Numbered from the stretch's first letter, positions 34,927 through 44,348 are shown. The stretch is 47,595 nt of DNA from CAYJAZ01 sp964371865 (GCA_964371865.1 CAYJOR010000018.1:1-47595), one strand, 5' to 3'. Translations and numbers: made by a program. The notes: generated by a model from the sequence alone, not told the origin.

Positions 34927-36354
34927 TTAAACTCCACTTGTTATAGCGTCCTCAATTATTTTATCAATTTGAGAGCGTAGATTTAATATTTCAGCTTTAA
35001 TTTGATTCTGCTTGTCGATTTCAGTTTTTATTTTAGCGACAATTTGATTCTGCTCGTCCAAGCTAGGCAATGGAATATAAAAATCATGAAGTTCTTTTTT
35101 GGAAATTTTAACCATTGTTTGGTTTTTTCCTTTGGAAGAATATTTAAAATAAAGTCTTCCAATGAAAGAGTTAAAAATATAGGCTAGGAATTTTTTATTT
35201 ATTTCAGGACTTAACTCTACTCTTATCATCAAATCAGGGAAAATAAATTCATCCTCAGGATTATCAAATTCAGCAACCGCAGCTAAGGCTACTAAATCTG
35301 TAGTATTTCCTCTACTGACTAAAAAATCATTATTTATAATAAGATAGTTTTTATAGTTTTCGTTATACACGTCACTAAATTTAATATTTTCGAAAGATAA
35401 ATCAGCACTACTCGTTATACAGTCTACACCCAAAACTTTATATATTGTAGAACTATCCTTACATTCTGGTGACCAACCATTTTGAGTTGATATAATATAA
35501 TTACCTAATAGTTTAAAATCTGAAGACATTTGTAATGATTTTTCTTGTATTAGACCGACTTTATTCCACCTAGTGCTAAATCTATGATTCGAATTATTAA
35601 AAGTTAAATCCATAGTAGACGATAAAACTATTTTTTTTCTATCAACCTTCAGTAATTCATCAATCTCTATAGAAAATTTTTCGGATATTATACTATCAAT
35701 AATTTCTTTTAATGGCAAAATATTTTTCTTTAATTTTTTTATTGACTTATTAATAGGTTTGATTTTTTCAACTATACTACATTGTTCACTTAATGTTAAG
35801 TTTCTTATTTTTACTTTATATAAATCTTCATACTTATATGAAGAAATACCAATTCCACGGTAAATTGAATTATCAAGTACTTTTTTTAATGTTTTACTGC
35901 GTAATAAATAGTAGACAAACTGTGTGTTCCAGCCTTTTTGTACTTTGAACACATAAAACCCGTTTGAAAATACATAGTTATATAGATCAGGAATATCAAA
36001 ATTTAATGCTGGAGCTCTTGCAAAGCGCAAGCTAGATAACAAGATATTATTTTTATTGACCGTATATTTCAACCTATTGGGGTGATTGTCTTTAGTAACT
36101 ATTTGACAATCAATAATATCGCCATCTTCATCAATGTATACTTGTCCTGTAGGAATTCCTTTGTATTCACAATCATCTTCAAAATTAAAATTCTTTTGAT
36201 CAAGTATAAGAACATCACTGAGCTTAATTAAATTGTCGTTGTTTACTTCAAATATGTTCCATTTAGTTTCTTCATAAAATGAGTGAAATTTCACGTCATT
36301 ACGAAAACATTTATCCTCAGCTATCTGATTTAGTTTTATTGTAATACATTTCAT
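34927..36354 (-). CDS. hsdS: Type I restriction-modification specificity subunit
   Basis: 475 residues from the ATG at 36354, ten bases after the hsdM stop. The open frame runs further upstream, but that part overlaps hsdM. Two target-recognition domains alternate with coiled-coil spacers. The first half ends with LTLSEQCSIVEKIKPINKSIKKLKKNILPL, and the second ends with PLPSLDEQNQIVAKIKTEIDKQNQIKAEILNLRSQID. The repeated pattern (L/D)EQ...I(V)xKI is the usual HsdS spacer. It determines the bipartite DNA sequence methylated by HsdM. Only one hsdS is present and no inverted partial copies are seen, so shuffling is unlikely here. Confidence 0.88.
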   Translation of the reverse strand: MKCITIKLNQIAEDKCFRNDVKFHSFYEETKWNIFEVNNDNLIKLSDVLILDQKNFNFEDDCEYKGIPTGQVYIDEDGDIIDCQIVTKDNHPNRLKYTVNKNNILLSSLRFARAPALNFDIPDLYNYVFSNGFYVFKVQKGWNTQFVYYLLRSKTLKKVLDNSIYRGIGISSYKYEDLYKVKIRNLTLSEQCSIVEKIKPINKSIKKLKKNILPLKEIIDSIISEKFSIEIDELLKVDRKKIVLSSTMDLTFNNSNHRFSTRWNKVGLIQEKSLQMSSDFKLLGNYIISTQNGWSPECKDSSTIYKVLGVDCITSSADLSFENIKFSDVYNENYKNYLIINNDFLVSRGNTTDLVALAAVAEFDNPEDEFIFPDLMIRVELSPEINKKFLAYIFNSFIGRLYFKYSSKGKNQTMVKISKKELHDFYIPLPSLDEQNQIVAKIKTEIDKQNQIKAEILNLRSQIDKIIEDAITSGV

Positions 36355-36364
36355 AGCTATCTCT

Positions 36365-38776
36365 TTATTGCCAAACAATATTTCGCATAAAATCAAGTAT
36401 TGTAGTTTCAATACCATCATCAATACAAATTTCATTTTGATTGATACGGAACAAGTCATTTGGCATAGCTTTTTCGCCACGCTTTGTGCGCTTATAGCCT
36501 ACATTATCCGCTTCTGCCATAAAAATCTCATAATTTAGCTTTGAAGATACTTCACCGAATACCCACCATGTATTAACAAAACCTAACATATCTTGCGTGT
36601 CTTTGTCGTGTTTACACAAGTCTTGTAGGTCGTCTCTATACTTTGCAATTATTTCATCATTTGAAAGCTGTATATCATTATTCACTAAGTGATTTTTTAG
36701 TATTCTATTTAATAAATTACGCTCTTCGTCAATAGTTAAATCTTTAATTGAAGGTAAGCTAGATTTCTTTTTCTTTCCTTCAAAAACACTTATAATATTT
36801 TCAACCCTTGTTTTTAAATTAGAATAATCTTTTGAGGCCTCAGCCCAAACAGTATTCCATAAATCTATCTCAGATTTTGTTTTCTTTTGTGCAAACAAAA
36901 TACTTGTTTTTGTCGTTGTATAAGGCTCAAATGTTACTTGTGGAAGGGATACAACTGCCTTTATTTTAAAATATTTAAATAAAAACAATCGAATATACTT
37001 GTTTTCAGTTGTGTCAAAAACACTTTCGGGCAAAACTGCTGCAAAACGCCCATTTTCGCGAAGCAATTGATACCAACGCTCAACAAAGAGGTTTTCAGAG
37101 TTTTTCTTATCGCCAAACATAAAATCTTTTACGACTGACTTTTTAGTATCATTTTCAAGTTCAACACTAAAAGGAGGGTTAGTTAAAATTAGATCGAATT
37201 GCTCATTGACTCCAAGTGATTTCTTTTGTTGTGAATAATTTGGATCTTCGACAGTTCCTTGCAAAGCATTTGGTGCTGTTTCTTTTTCGTATTTAGAAAA
37301 TGAAAGCAAACCATCTTTTACAAAAATATTTGTCGAGCCATCACCATGCAGAATCATATTTACTTTAGTAGCTGTACCTAAGTTGAAATTGATTTCTGAG
37401 CCATAGATAAAGGTTTGCGCCCATTTATTTTCGCGATGGTCCGGGTAAAACCAGTCTGACTTAATTTTATCTTTTACAGCCCTCGCAGTACCCAAATCAG
37501 CATTATACCCATCAGCATTTCTATTTCTATACTTCATACTTGCTGTAATAAATTTCATATATTCAATTAGAAATGTTCCACTACCAGTAGATGGGTCAAT
37601 CATGTAAGGAATTTCCTTATCTTCTTTTATACGTTTTATCGCTAACTTATCAGCTTGAATACCCCAAAGCATGAACTTTACAATATTTATAGGTGTAAAA
37701 AATTGTCCTTTGCTTTGTTTAAATCCATCACGGATAATTCCTTCGAAGAAATCACCTAAAATATCTTTCCCATCTAAACTGTTTTTACCATCAACAAAAG
37801 ATAACCCTTCTAATTTTTGAACTGTATATTTTAGTTTTGAGAGAGAAAACTTTTTAGTATCAATAACATAAGCCTTATTAAGCTCTTTCTCGTCAATGAG
37901 GTTCATTTTTTCTCTTAGAGCTTTTCTATACAAGTTGTTTATTCTGTCAAATAGTTCTTCATTAGTTTCAAACGCTTCATCTCCGTCTTTTTCAAAGGTG
38001 AGCGACTGGAAGTCATAAACATCACCATCTTCTTTTTCATCTTCATCTTGTATTTTGGAAAGGATAAGATTTACTAAAGAAGAAAAAACTTCGTTATCAT
38101 CAGTTCCTCCACCACCCCATAGTACATTATGAAGGTCTGTTTGAAGTCTTATTAACGCCTCTTGTGTAAAATCTGTTTCCAAATCTTTATTTGAAGCCTT
38201 AGCATAAGGAATTTTTTGAGCCTTACCATATCTAATTGGCAAAGTATTTACAATATCTCGTGTAACTTCCCAATCAGCATAAGTAAGTGTTTTTTCATTA
38301 TCAATGACAATACATTCATCGTCAATAGTTGAACCTGTTTCACGCGTAGAACATAGAACAAGATATTTTACATCCCCACCTTCTGCACGCTCCATCCCTG
38401 CCAATTTAAATAGTTGTTCTTCAATAATTTGTTCTTTATCTTCATTTTCATAATCAGTTGGTGACTTTAACTCTATAAAAAGAAAGGCTTTACCATTTAT
38501 ATCACGAACAATAATATCGATCCTGCTAGTTATAGTATGTGGTCGCCCTGCAGTATATTCACGCTCTATTTCTATTCTGTCTGGCGAGTATCCAAGTTCA
38601 TTTACTAAATGGGTTAAAATATAAGCTCTAACTATTTCCTCGTCACCAGAAATAGTTTCTATAGTACGGTGTTGTTTAATAGCTGTATATGAAATTTTCT
38701 TTTTTTCTAAGTCAATATTTTTAACTACCTTAATTGGTTGTGAATTAATATACTCTTTAACTGCTTCTCTATTCAT
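36365..38776 (-). CDS. HsdM-like N6-adenine methyltransferase with fused HsdR-N nuclease-like domain
   Basis: 803 residues. An N-terminal domain (about 40-130) resembles the HsdR N-terminus: IEREYTAG, then RIDIIVRDINGKAFLFIELKSP, which has the D...ExK arrangement of PD-(D/E)XK nucleases. The middle is a type I N6-adenine methyltransferase: SAM motif DPSTGSGTFLIEYM near 395 and catalytic NPPF near 534, with the preceding QFFTP region typical of HsdM. A helical C-terminus of about 200 residues follows. Ordinary HsdM is about 500-550 residues and lacks the N-terminal domain. The gene is coupled to hsdS ten bases downstream. It methylates DNA; whether the fused domain cuts is unknown. Confidence 0.85.
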   Translation of the reverse strand: MNREAVKEYINSQPIKVVKNIDLEKKKISYTAIKQHRTIETISGDEEIVRAYILTHLVNELGYSPDRIEIEREYTAGRPHTITSRIDIIVRDINGKAFLFIELKSPTDYENEDKEQIIEEQLFKLAGMERAEGGDVKYLVLCSTRETGSTIDDECIVIDNEKTLTYADWEVTRDIVNTLPIRYGKAQKIPYAKASNKDLETDFTQEALIRLQTDLHNVLWGGGGTDDNEVFSSLVNLILSKIQDEDEKEDGDVYDFQSLTFEKDGDEAFETNEELFDRINNLYRKALREKMNLIDEKELNKAYVIDTKKFSLSKLKYTVQKLEGLSFVDGKNSLDGKDILGDFFEGIIRDGFKQSKGQFFTPINIVKFMLWGIQADKLAIKRIKEDKEIPYMIDPSTGSGTFLIEYMKFITASMKYRNRNADGYNADLGTARAVKDKIKSDWFYPDHRENKWAQTFIYGSEINFNLGTATKVNMILHGDGSTNIFVKDGLLSFSKYEKETAPNALQGTVEDPNYSQQKKSLGVNEQFDLILTNPPFSVELENDTKKSVVKDFMFGDKKNSENLFVERWYQLLRENGRFAAVLPESVFDTTENKYIRLFLFKYFKIKAVVSLPQVTFEPYTTTKTSILFAQKKTKSEIDLWNTVWAEASKDYSNLKTRVENIISVFEGKKKKSSLPSIKDLTIDEERNLLNRILKNHLVNNDIQLSNDEIIAKYRDDLQDLCKHDKDTQDMLGFVNTWWVFGEVSSKLNYEIFMAEADNVGYKRTKRGEKAMPNDLFRINQNEICIDDGIETTILDFMRNIVWQ

Positions 38777-38791
38777 AAAAAACGCCTTCTA

Positions 38792-39073
38792 TTATTCTGA
38801 ATCTGGGACAAATTCAATTTTAAGTTTCATTCCCATGCCTTTTGCTAGTCTGCAAAGCATCTTATAGCTAGGGTTCGACTTACCATTTTCTAACTTGCTT
38901 ATATCTGAGCGATTTATTCCTATTTTTTCAGCAAGCTCTTGTTGTGACATCTTTGCCATAAGACGTGCATTAAGAGTTGCCCTCACAAGTTCATATTCTG
39001 GAGTAAGTTTATCATATTTAGTTTTCACCTGTGAATTACTTAATAACTCATTCTTAATGTCTGTATATTTCAA
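38792..39073 (-). CDS. XRE-family regulator preceding the restriction-like operon
   Basis: 93 residues from a TTG at 39073, with AAGGAGAG eight to nine bases upstream. The helix-turn-helix is KMSQQELAEKIGINRSDISKLENGKSNPSYKMLCRLAKGMG, of the XRE/HigA type, near residues 41-81. The C-terminal tail (KLKIEFVPDSE) is short. It ends 15 bases before hsdM, so it is first in the operon XRE-hsdM-hsdS-trlF and is probably its autoregulator, delaying nuclease or ATPase expression as controller proteins do. HigA antitoxins look the same, but no HigB-like toxin is adjacent. Confidence 0.82.
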   Translation of the reverse strand: MKYTDIKNELLSNSQVKTKYDKLTPEYELVRATLNARLMAKMSQQELAEKIGINRSDISKLENGKSNPSYKMLCRLAKGMGMKLKIEFVPDSE

Positions 39074-39136
39074 ATCTTTCTCTCCTTATAGTTCGTTTTT
39101 ATAGTAGTGGAATATATCCTACTCGTCAAGTGCAAA

Positions 39137-39238
39137 AAATTTCCATCGGAGCCGTGACAAGGTGCAGAAAGGCAAGAACAGAGCGAGGTCAAGGGCGCAA
39201 GAGAGAGCTTGTGAACGTCCTTTGCCCTCTTAGCTGTA
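39137..39238 (+). repeat. 102-bp direct repeat, left copy
   Basis: This stretch from AAATTTCCATCGGAGCC to CCTCTTAGCTGTA matches 44468-44569 at about 96 of 102 positions, in the same orientation. It is GC-richer than its surroundings. It contains an inverted repeat around GCAAGAGAGAGCTTG that is imperfect in this copy. Together the two copies bracket the 5.3-kb segment carrying the two-gene module. No gene is supported in the repeat. Confidence 0.9.
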
Positions 39239-39417
39239 CTGCCATAGAAAAACAAGCTTAATCACAAGTTGACATTTTTCATTAGATAAATTATTCTTAA
39301 AAAATATTGCTATTTCTCAACTTAGTTTGCGCAGTATTTATTAGGTTTAGTGTTGCTATCACTCTTGAGCTTAATTGCTTTATTGGTTTTGAAACAATAT
39401 TAACAGGAGATTTATTT

Positions 39418-39510
39418 ATGGTAGTAACAACAATTGGTGAAATGATGAGTACAGGCTTATGTGTGATTGGTAGCATTAATCCCCTAATAAATAAACTTAA
39501 GTTGATATAG
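39418..39510 (+). CDS. Possible 30-residue peptide
   Basis: ATG at 39418 with AGGAGA eight bases upstream. The product is MVVTTIGEMMSTGLCVIG then SINPLINKLKLI, mildly hydrophobic. The frame can be extended upstream to 39307 without a ribosome site. Its 3' half overlaps a tRNA-like sequence. It could be a small toxin-like peptide or chance. Confidence 0.25.
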   Translation: MVVTTIGEMMSTGLCVIGSINPLINKLKLI

Positions 39511-39549
39511 ATGTAGGCCTAGCGGTTCGATTCCACTCAATCACACCCA
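39461..39549 (+). other. tRNA-like remnant
   Basis: GTGTGATTG (39461-39469) pairs perfectly over 9 bp with CAATCACAC (39538-39546) and is followed by CCA. Inside the 3' arm is a T-arm-like AGCGGTTCGATTCCACT with the TTCGATT loop, and the 5' part has a D-loop-like GGTAGCA. I cannot draw a normal anticodon arm, so this is not a working canonical tRNA. It may be a decayed tRNA or a mimic left by an integration. The rest of the 39074-39561 gap holds the direct repeat and no other gene. Confidence 0.3.
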
Positions 39550-39561
39550 ATTTTTATTTCT

Positions 39562-40563
39562 CTAGCCTTGTAAAATTATAGTACAGTCAATGCAAAGTAC
39601 TGTAACTTGATCCGCATAATTACTTGGAACTGTGTGCAATTGTAGCAATTTTTCTAATTCGGTATGGGTTTGAGGTTTATCACACATACCTGTTGGTGGG
39701 CTTTGCTGATTTTGACTACCAAACCAGTACACCAAGTAAATACCATACTTCTTTAGATCCTTCATATATTTATTAATTAGTTGTTCTTCAGCAGCAGTCC
39801 AGAGAGCAGAATTTTTATTTTTTTTAGCTTCAACGGGTATAACAAAATCTTCTAAGCTTATTATAATATCACAATTTCCTTCTAAGCATTTCTTTTGTCC
39901 TTTTATTTTTATAGTAGGCATCAAAAATTCAAGAAGAGTCTTAATTCGTGATACAAACTTTCTCGAACACGAATTTTCATCTCTATCTCGTGCTCCATCA
40001 TACATTTCATTTTTAAACTCTTCATCTTTTTCTAAAGAAGAAATAATTTTTCTTAAAAGTGCCACTAACTGTTTATAAGCTACCTCATCACTGTTAGGTG
40101 GAATTTCTGAAGAGCTAAATAGAGTTGCTTCAATTAGCTCTTCACAGGTATCATCTGCTCTTGGAATAGAGCGAGCTATCGAATAAATAGCTCTTCTTTC
40201 ATTTTGCAAGGAAAAAATTAACTCCATAAAAGTATCGTATGATCGATGAATAGTTTCAACAATCGTGCTTTCATCAAAATAATTATTTGCAATATTTTCT
40301 GTTAAAATAAAAATTTTATCAACAATAGGTAAGTATTCATCTTTATTTGCAAACTCACTTATTTGTAAATGCTCTTTTATTTGCAAAAGCAAGCTTCTGA
40401 GAGTTCCACTTCTTTCTGTTTCAAGAAAAATAATACATGCCTGTTTAATTAAACATAAAAACCTATCACAACGTTCCTGAATGGACATTTCAGATTCAAG
40501 TGAAAAGATTTCATCTGTATTCTTTTGAAATTCTAATGGGCATTCATCATATAAATCATTCAT
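39562..40563 (-). CDS. PD-(D/E)XK nuclease-like protein, partner of the 1261-residue protein
   Basis: 333 residues. The N-terminal 200 are helical and of unknown type. The C-terminus has a PD-(D/E)XK nuclease signature: EGNCDIIISLEDFVIPVEAKK (Asp, then E-x-K near residues 230-247), followed by a block LWTAAEEQLINKYMKD and KYGIYLVYWFGS. That block is a conserved extension in some restriction-endonuclease-like proteins of defence loci. The start shares one base with the stop of the upstream gene (TAATG), so translation is coupled. It is likely the DNA-cutting effector, or a second nuclease, of a two-gene module. I do not recognise a named system with these two parts. Confidence 0.65.
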   Translation of the reverse strand: MNDLYDECPLEFQKNTDEIFSLESEMSIQERCDRFLCLIKQACIIFLETERSGTLRSLLLQIKEHLQISEFANKDEYLPIVDKIFILTENIANNYFDESTIVETIHRSYDTFMELIFSLQNERRAIYSIARSIPRADDTCEELIEATLFSSSEIPPNSDEVAYKQLVALLRKIISSLEKDEEFKNEMYDGARDRDENSCSRKFVSRIKTLLEFLMPTIKIKGQKKCLEGNCDIIISLEDFVIPVEAKKNKNSALWTAAEEQLINKYMKDLKKYGIYLVYWFGSQNQQSPPTGMCDKPQTHTELEKLLQLHTVPSNYADQVTVLCIDCTIILQG

Positions 40564-43500
40564 TACTGCCCCCTTATATCATCAATTCTTTCAAGTTTTT
40601 TTGAGTCATCAATTCTAAGTTTAAGGCTACCTAATAAAGAACTTAACATTTGAGAAAAATAGTATAAGTTTTCTTCATCTATTTTGTTTTTATTATTTTC
40701 TACCTCATGATAAAGCCCTTGATAATGTTCAACTGCGCTTCCCATCCATATTCCGTGCCTATTGGTAAAACTAAGATTAAACGCATCTCTTAGTAATCTA
40801 TTTTCTGATTGATTAAGTAAACCTCTAATTGCTTTTTCTGGCCAAATCCCATCAGTATCCTTATCTGAGTATGCAAAATGTTTTCCAATTACTGAATTAA
40901 TTACTCTTTCGTAAAACTTAATTTTGGCAATTTCTGATATGTTAGCATACCAATTTTGGAGTTTTTCCTCTGAAAGACTTCCATCCATACGTCTAAAAGC
41001 ATCTAGCAATGGACTTCTTTTTTGTAGATATACATCTCCATCAAGTAGATCATATGCTTTTTTAGCAATATGTTCTTCAACTTTTATGTATCCTTCACTT
41101 TTTTCGCTTGGTCTATAAGAAGCTGATATAAACTCCATAAAAAATTCAGGTGACTCAACCATAGCCGAATACAACCTTTTAGCCTTTTGTTGAAGTAAGG
41201 GGAAATATGCCCATTCAAGAGCAATTAATCTATTTTTTTGCTCCTCGTTCTCACAAAGCATTCTATCAAAAAGAAGGGGTATATCGTGTTTGATATAGGC
41301 AATAGCTTTTATATCATTCCTAAATAAACCATCGAGTATTACAAAGATAGTTTCAAAATCAGCAATATCTTTGTAGTCGCAAGCCAATAATTTTGCTGCT
41401 TTAGTGAATTCTTTAAATTTACTTAGAGAATCTAATACACTTTTATGATTTTCAACCTTAGCTAAAGCATTAGTATTAACAGAACTCCAAAAAAGAAATT
41501 GAACATCCTCTTTTTGTTCTGCTATTACAAGTAGTAACTCTTTTGTAACAGGCAAAGCATTTAAATAGTATTTAAAAAACTCATCTCCACAGCCTTGAGC
41601 ATAGGAGAAAGTAGATTTAAGTGCAGAGTTTTGACAGGTTTGTATGTACTGAAGCATAAACATTTCAATGAAAAAACTTTTTATTCCCTTCGCTACTAAT
41701 ATGTCAAAGTAAGTTTTGCAATCTTTTTCAAGAATAGAAAGAGTAAAAAGTTTTTTAATAATTTTCTCTAAAGACTCTCTCAACCAATAGTTAGAAGTTT
41801 CAACATACAGGGAAACAGTTTCCAAAAGCTTTATTATGCCTTCTCTTCCGTTTTCAGAGTAAATTTTTTCTAAAATATCGTCTTGAATTTGGGCTAAAAC
41901 AGGGTTTAACTTTTTATAATACTCTTTATTGCTTGCTGTTTCTATTACATTTGATAAGTCATAAAAATAATGAGCATACTTTTGGGTGATGTTTTGAGGT
42001 TCGAGTAGACTATACCTCGCGGTAATTTCAGCTAAAAAAACTTTATCAATATTCTCTTTATCATACCTACAAAAGTAAACAATCTCATGACGTAGCTTAT
42101 TCCAAAGTTCAAAAGATTTTTCATCTGATAATGTAGTAAAATCAATTGAATTTAGAAATAGTTGTTTTTCTTCATCAAAAATTAAATTATTAACTCCTGC
42201 TCGCATAATTTTTAAAAAAATATCTAAATCACTATTTACATAAGGAAGTGAGAGTCTAATAATTGTTTTTACGCTTTTAAAGTAATCATCACGTGTAATT
42301 TCATTATTATCATTAAGTACATCCCAGCGCCATTGAGGTTTTGTACTATGCCTTAAAGTGCCTCTAGTATTATCAGGAAGCAGTTTTTTTAAAAGCAAAG
42401 GCATCTTTTTTGGATAATTATGAGATAGTTCATTCAATAATATATTTCTTTGAGTTACAGTAGCTGACGTTTGCGGACACCATGAGCAAAAAATCTGACG
42501 AAGCGTGCTAAGCGGTGAATTTAAAAGATTTTTCGGTATATTATCCCATATAGGCAACAACTCAAATAAAATAGTTGTAACCTCGTTTAGATATTCATTT
42601 TGCCATGCAAGAGCTTCTAAGGCAAATAATATATTAGTGTATACACCACTACTTTGCATAAATTCAAAATCTTCATTTACTAATTGTTTTAATTTGCTTT
42701 TTTGTTGTAAAATACTTTTTTTAAGTGCTTCTAAAAAAGCTTTGGGTGCAGCTTCGGCAAGTTCTGAAATAAAGGGAGAAATTGATTTCCAATTTTCAAT
42801 ACTGCCTGTGCAAACAGCCTTAACAACATCAGTGCTAGGACTGTACTTATTAGAGTTGTCTTCATATAAAATAGAAATATGAATCAGCGACTCTGCTATT
42901 GAAGTTCTTAGTAAGTATGAAAAATCATTATTTATACCATCAAATTGCGCATACATTTGTTCTTTTTCTGGTAAAATTTTAATTTTATCACTTTTGGTTA
43001 GGATATTTATGCAAATAGCTTTATAGTCTGCTATAAATTCATCGGTTAATGAGTCTTCCAACGCAATAAATGATGAAAAGGAAGATAGAGTACGATAGTA
43101 TGCACCTTCATTTTGAATAGGTGGATTTTCAATTTTTATGTATTTATTAATTTCATCTGTAAAATCACGATAGGTTGCAGTTCCAGATAATTGGCACATT
43201 ACCTGTTTATCATCTTCATAATCGGAACACCAACCTCCGACTAGAAGAGCCGCAAGTAGTGCTTTTGATGGATTTTCTTTCATCCAGTGCAAAGGCTCTT
43301 TACCAACTATAGAGCGTAACAAAGTTAAATTACGTCCTGATTTCTTAGCAAGAGTTTCTATTTCATCAAATGTAAAAATACCTATCTTTGATAATTCCTC
43401 ACTAAAATTTATTTCATTAATGCGTAAAGGTAGGGAAATATCAACATGTTCTCTTGTTTTTGTAGCTCTAAGAACTTGTATGATTTTTGCTCCACAAGAT

Positions 43501-44348
43501 CTGGCTTCATTAATTATATCTGCGTCTTGTAAGGGAGTAACAACAATTATATCTGCTTGTTTTTGTCCAAAGAAAACTTGAAAAGCATCTCTTGTATCTA
43601 AGCAAATTACTTTATTAATTAAATTATTTCCTACAAAATATTCCTCACTTAAAAACAATGAAGATAAGTATAAACGAGCTTCATCAACACTAGAAGCAGT
43701 TACAATAAATTTGTTTTGCACACCTTCAATGAAGTTTTTCATCAATTCAAAGCTTGAGGCTTCATGCTTACTTTTCACCCCAAGTGCTGCAACGAGCGAG
43801 AATGGTATTTTCTCCTCAAAAGCACAGCTCCATCTTTCCCAAACCCTTTCAAGGGTGTAAATTTCTGTTTGTTTATATCCCCATCTTTCTGCCCATTTAT
43901 GAGCAACAACAGGGCACATTTTAAACCACTCATACAAGGCAACTTGCTCAATTACTCGAATATCTTTCCAAGCAAAATCAATTTCACTTTTTTTCTCTTT
44001 ACACCAATCACTAGCATTGTTTGCTAATCGTGGAGTAATAAATATAAATGTTGTATCTTTACTAGTGTTTATTTTTCTTGCATTGTAATCAGATTCAAAC
44101 TTTGCCTTCACTTCTTTATTTATGCCCATTTCAAATACAACCTTTCCAGATGATATATAAGGATGAACAAAATTTGAGTCAGTTTCAATTTCACCATCAA
44201 AGCCAAAGTGACCTGATAAATTTGTTTGAGGAATTCTGAAATGATTAAAATTTGAATAAGATGCATGCAACAAATCTGCTACTATTTCTGGTAATCTATC
44301 ACTTTCAATAATTTTCTCTGTCATTGTTTCTGGTAAAAAGCACAGCAT
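40563..44348 (-). CDS. Large STAND-like defence protein with N-terminal nuclease-like domain
   Basis: 1261 residues; ATG at 44348 with AAGGAG six bases upstream. Residues about 20-165 look like a restriction-endonuclease domain: FGFDGEIE, then VVFEMGINKEVKAKFESDY (acidic strand and Lys), then FIFITPRLA and WKDIRVIEQVALYEWF. Residues about 195-330 follow the layout of a STAND/AAA ATPase, but the P-loop position reads FIVTASSVDEARLYL with no GKT/S, so ATP hydrolysis is doubtful. About 900 residues of helical, repeat-like sequence follow, like the sensor arms of Avs/NACHT-type proteins. It is coupled to a PD-(D/E)XK protein and enclosed by 102-bp direct repeats. Anti-phage function is inferred. 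Confidence 0.55.
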   Translation of the reverse strand: MLCFLPETMTEKIIESDRLPEIVADLLHASYSNFNHFRIPQTNLSGHFGFDGEIETDSNFVHPYISSGKVVFEMGINKEVKAKFESDYNARKINTSKDTTFIFITPRLANNASDWCKEKKSEIDFAWKDIRVIEQVALYEWFKMCPVVAHKWAERWGYKQTEIYTLERVWERWSCAFEEKIPFSLVAALGVKSKHEASSFELMKNFIEGVQNKFIVTASSVDEARLYLSSLFLSEEYFVGNNLINKVICLDTRDAFQVFFGQKQADIIVVTPLQDADIINEARSCGAKIIQVLRATKTREHVDISLPLRINEINFSEELSKIGIFTFDEIETLAKKSGRNLTLLRSIVGKEPLHWMKENPSKALLAALLVGGWCSDYEDDKQVMCQLSGTATYRDFTDEINKYIKIENPPIQNEGAYYRTLSSFSSFIALEDSLTDEFIADYKAICINILTKSDKIKILPEKEQMYAQFDGINNDFSYLLRTSIAESLIHISILYEDNSNKYSPSTDVVKAVCTGSIENWKSISPFISELAEAAPKAFLEALKKSILQQKSKLKQLVNEDFEFMQSSGVYTNILFALEALAWQNEYLNEVTTILFELLPIWDNIPKNLLNSPLSTLRQIFCSWCPQTSATVTQRNILLNELSHNYPKKMPLLLKKLLPDNTRGTLRHSTKPQWRWDVLNDNNEITRDDYFKSVKTIIRLSLPYVNSDLDIFLKIMRAGVNNLIFDEEKQLFLNSIDFTTLSDEKSFELWNKLRHEIVYFCRYDKENIDKVFLAEITARYSLLEPQNITQKYAHYFYDLSNVIETASNKEYYKKLNPVLAQIQDDILEKIYSENGREGIIKLLETVSLYVETSNYWLRESLEKIIKKLFTLSILEKDCKTYFDILVAKGIKSFFIEMFMLQYIQTCQNSALKSTFSYAQGCGDEFFKYYLNALPVTKELLLVIAEQKEDVQFLFWSSVNTNALAKVENHKSVLDSLSKFKEFTKAAKLLACDYKDIADFETIFVILDGLFRNDIKAIAYIKHDIPLLFDRMLCENEEQKNRLIALEWAYFPLLQQKAKRLYSAMVESPEFFMEFISASYRPSEKSEGYIKVEEHIAKKAYDLLDGDVYLQKRSPLLDAFRRMDGSLSEEKLQNWYANISEIAKIKFYERVINSVIGKHFAYSDKDTDGIWPEKAIRGLLNQSENRLLRDAFNLSFTNRHGIWMGSAVEHYQGLYHEVENNKNKIDEENLYYFSQMLSSLLGSLKLRIDDSKKLERIDDIRGQ

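Noticed and set aside
36355..36480. Upstream extension of hsdS by 42 codons
   Set aside because: It lies inside hsdM in another frame. The ATG at 36354 has a suitable ribosome site and matches the HsdS N-terminus.
38792..39073. HigBA toxin-antitoxin pair
   Set aside because: The protein is HigA-like, but no HigB-like toxin frame is adjacent. Its position before hsdM fits a regulator of the restriction-like operon better.
39137..39238. CRISPR-like interpretation of the 102-bp repeats
   Set aside because: Only two copies, 5.3 kb apart, with genes between them; the unit is too long and there are no spacers.
39307..39417. N-terminal extension of the 30-residue peptide to 67 residues
   Set aside because: No ribosome site at 39307, while AGGAGA sits before the internal ATG.
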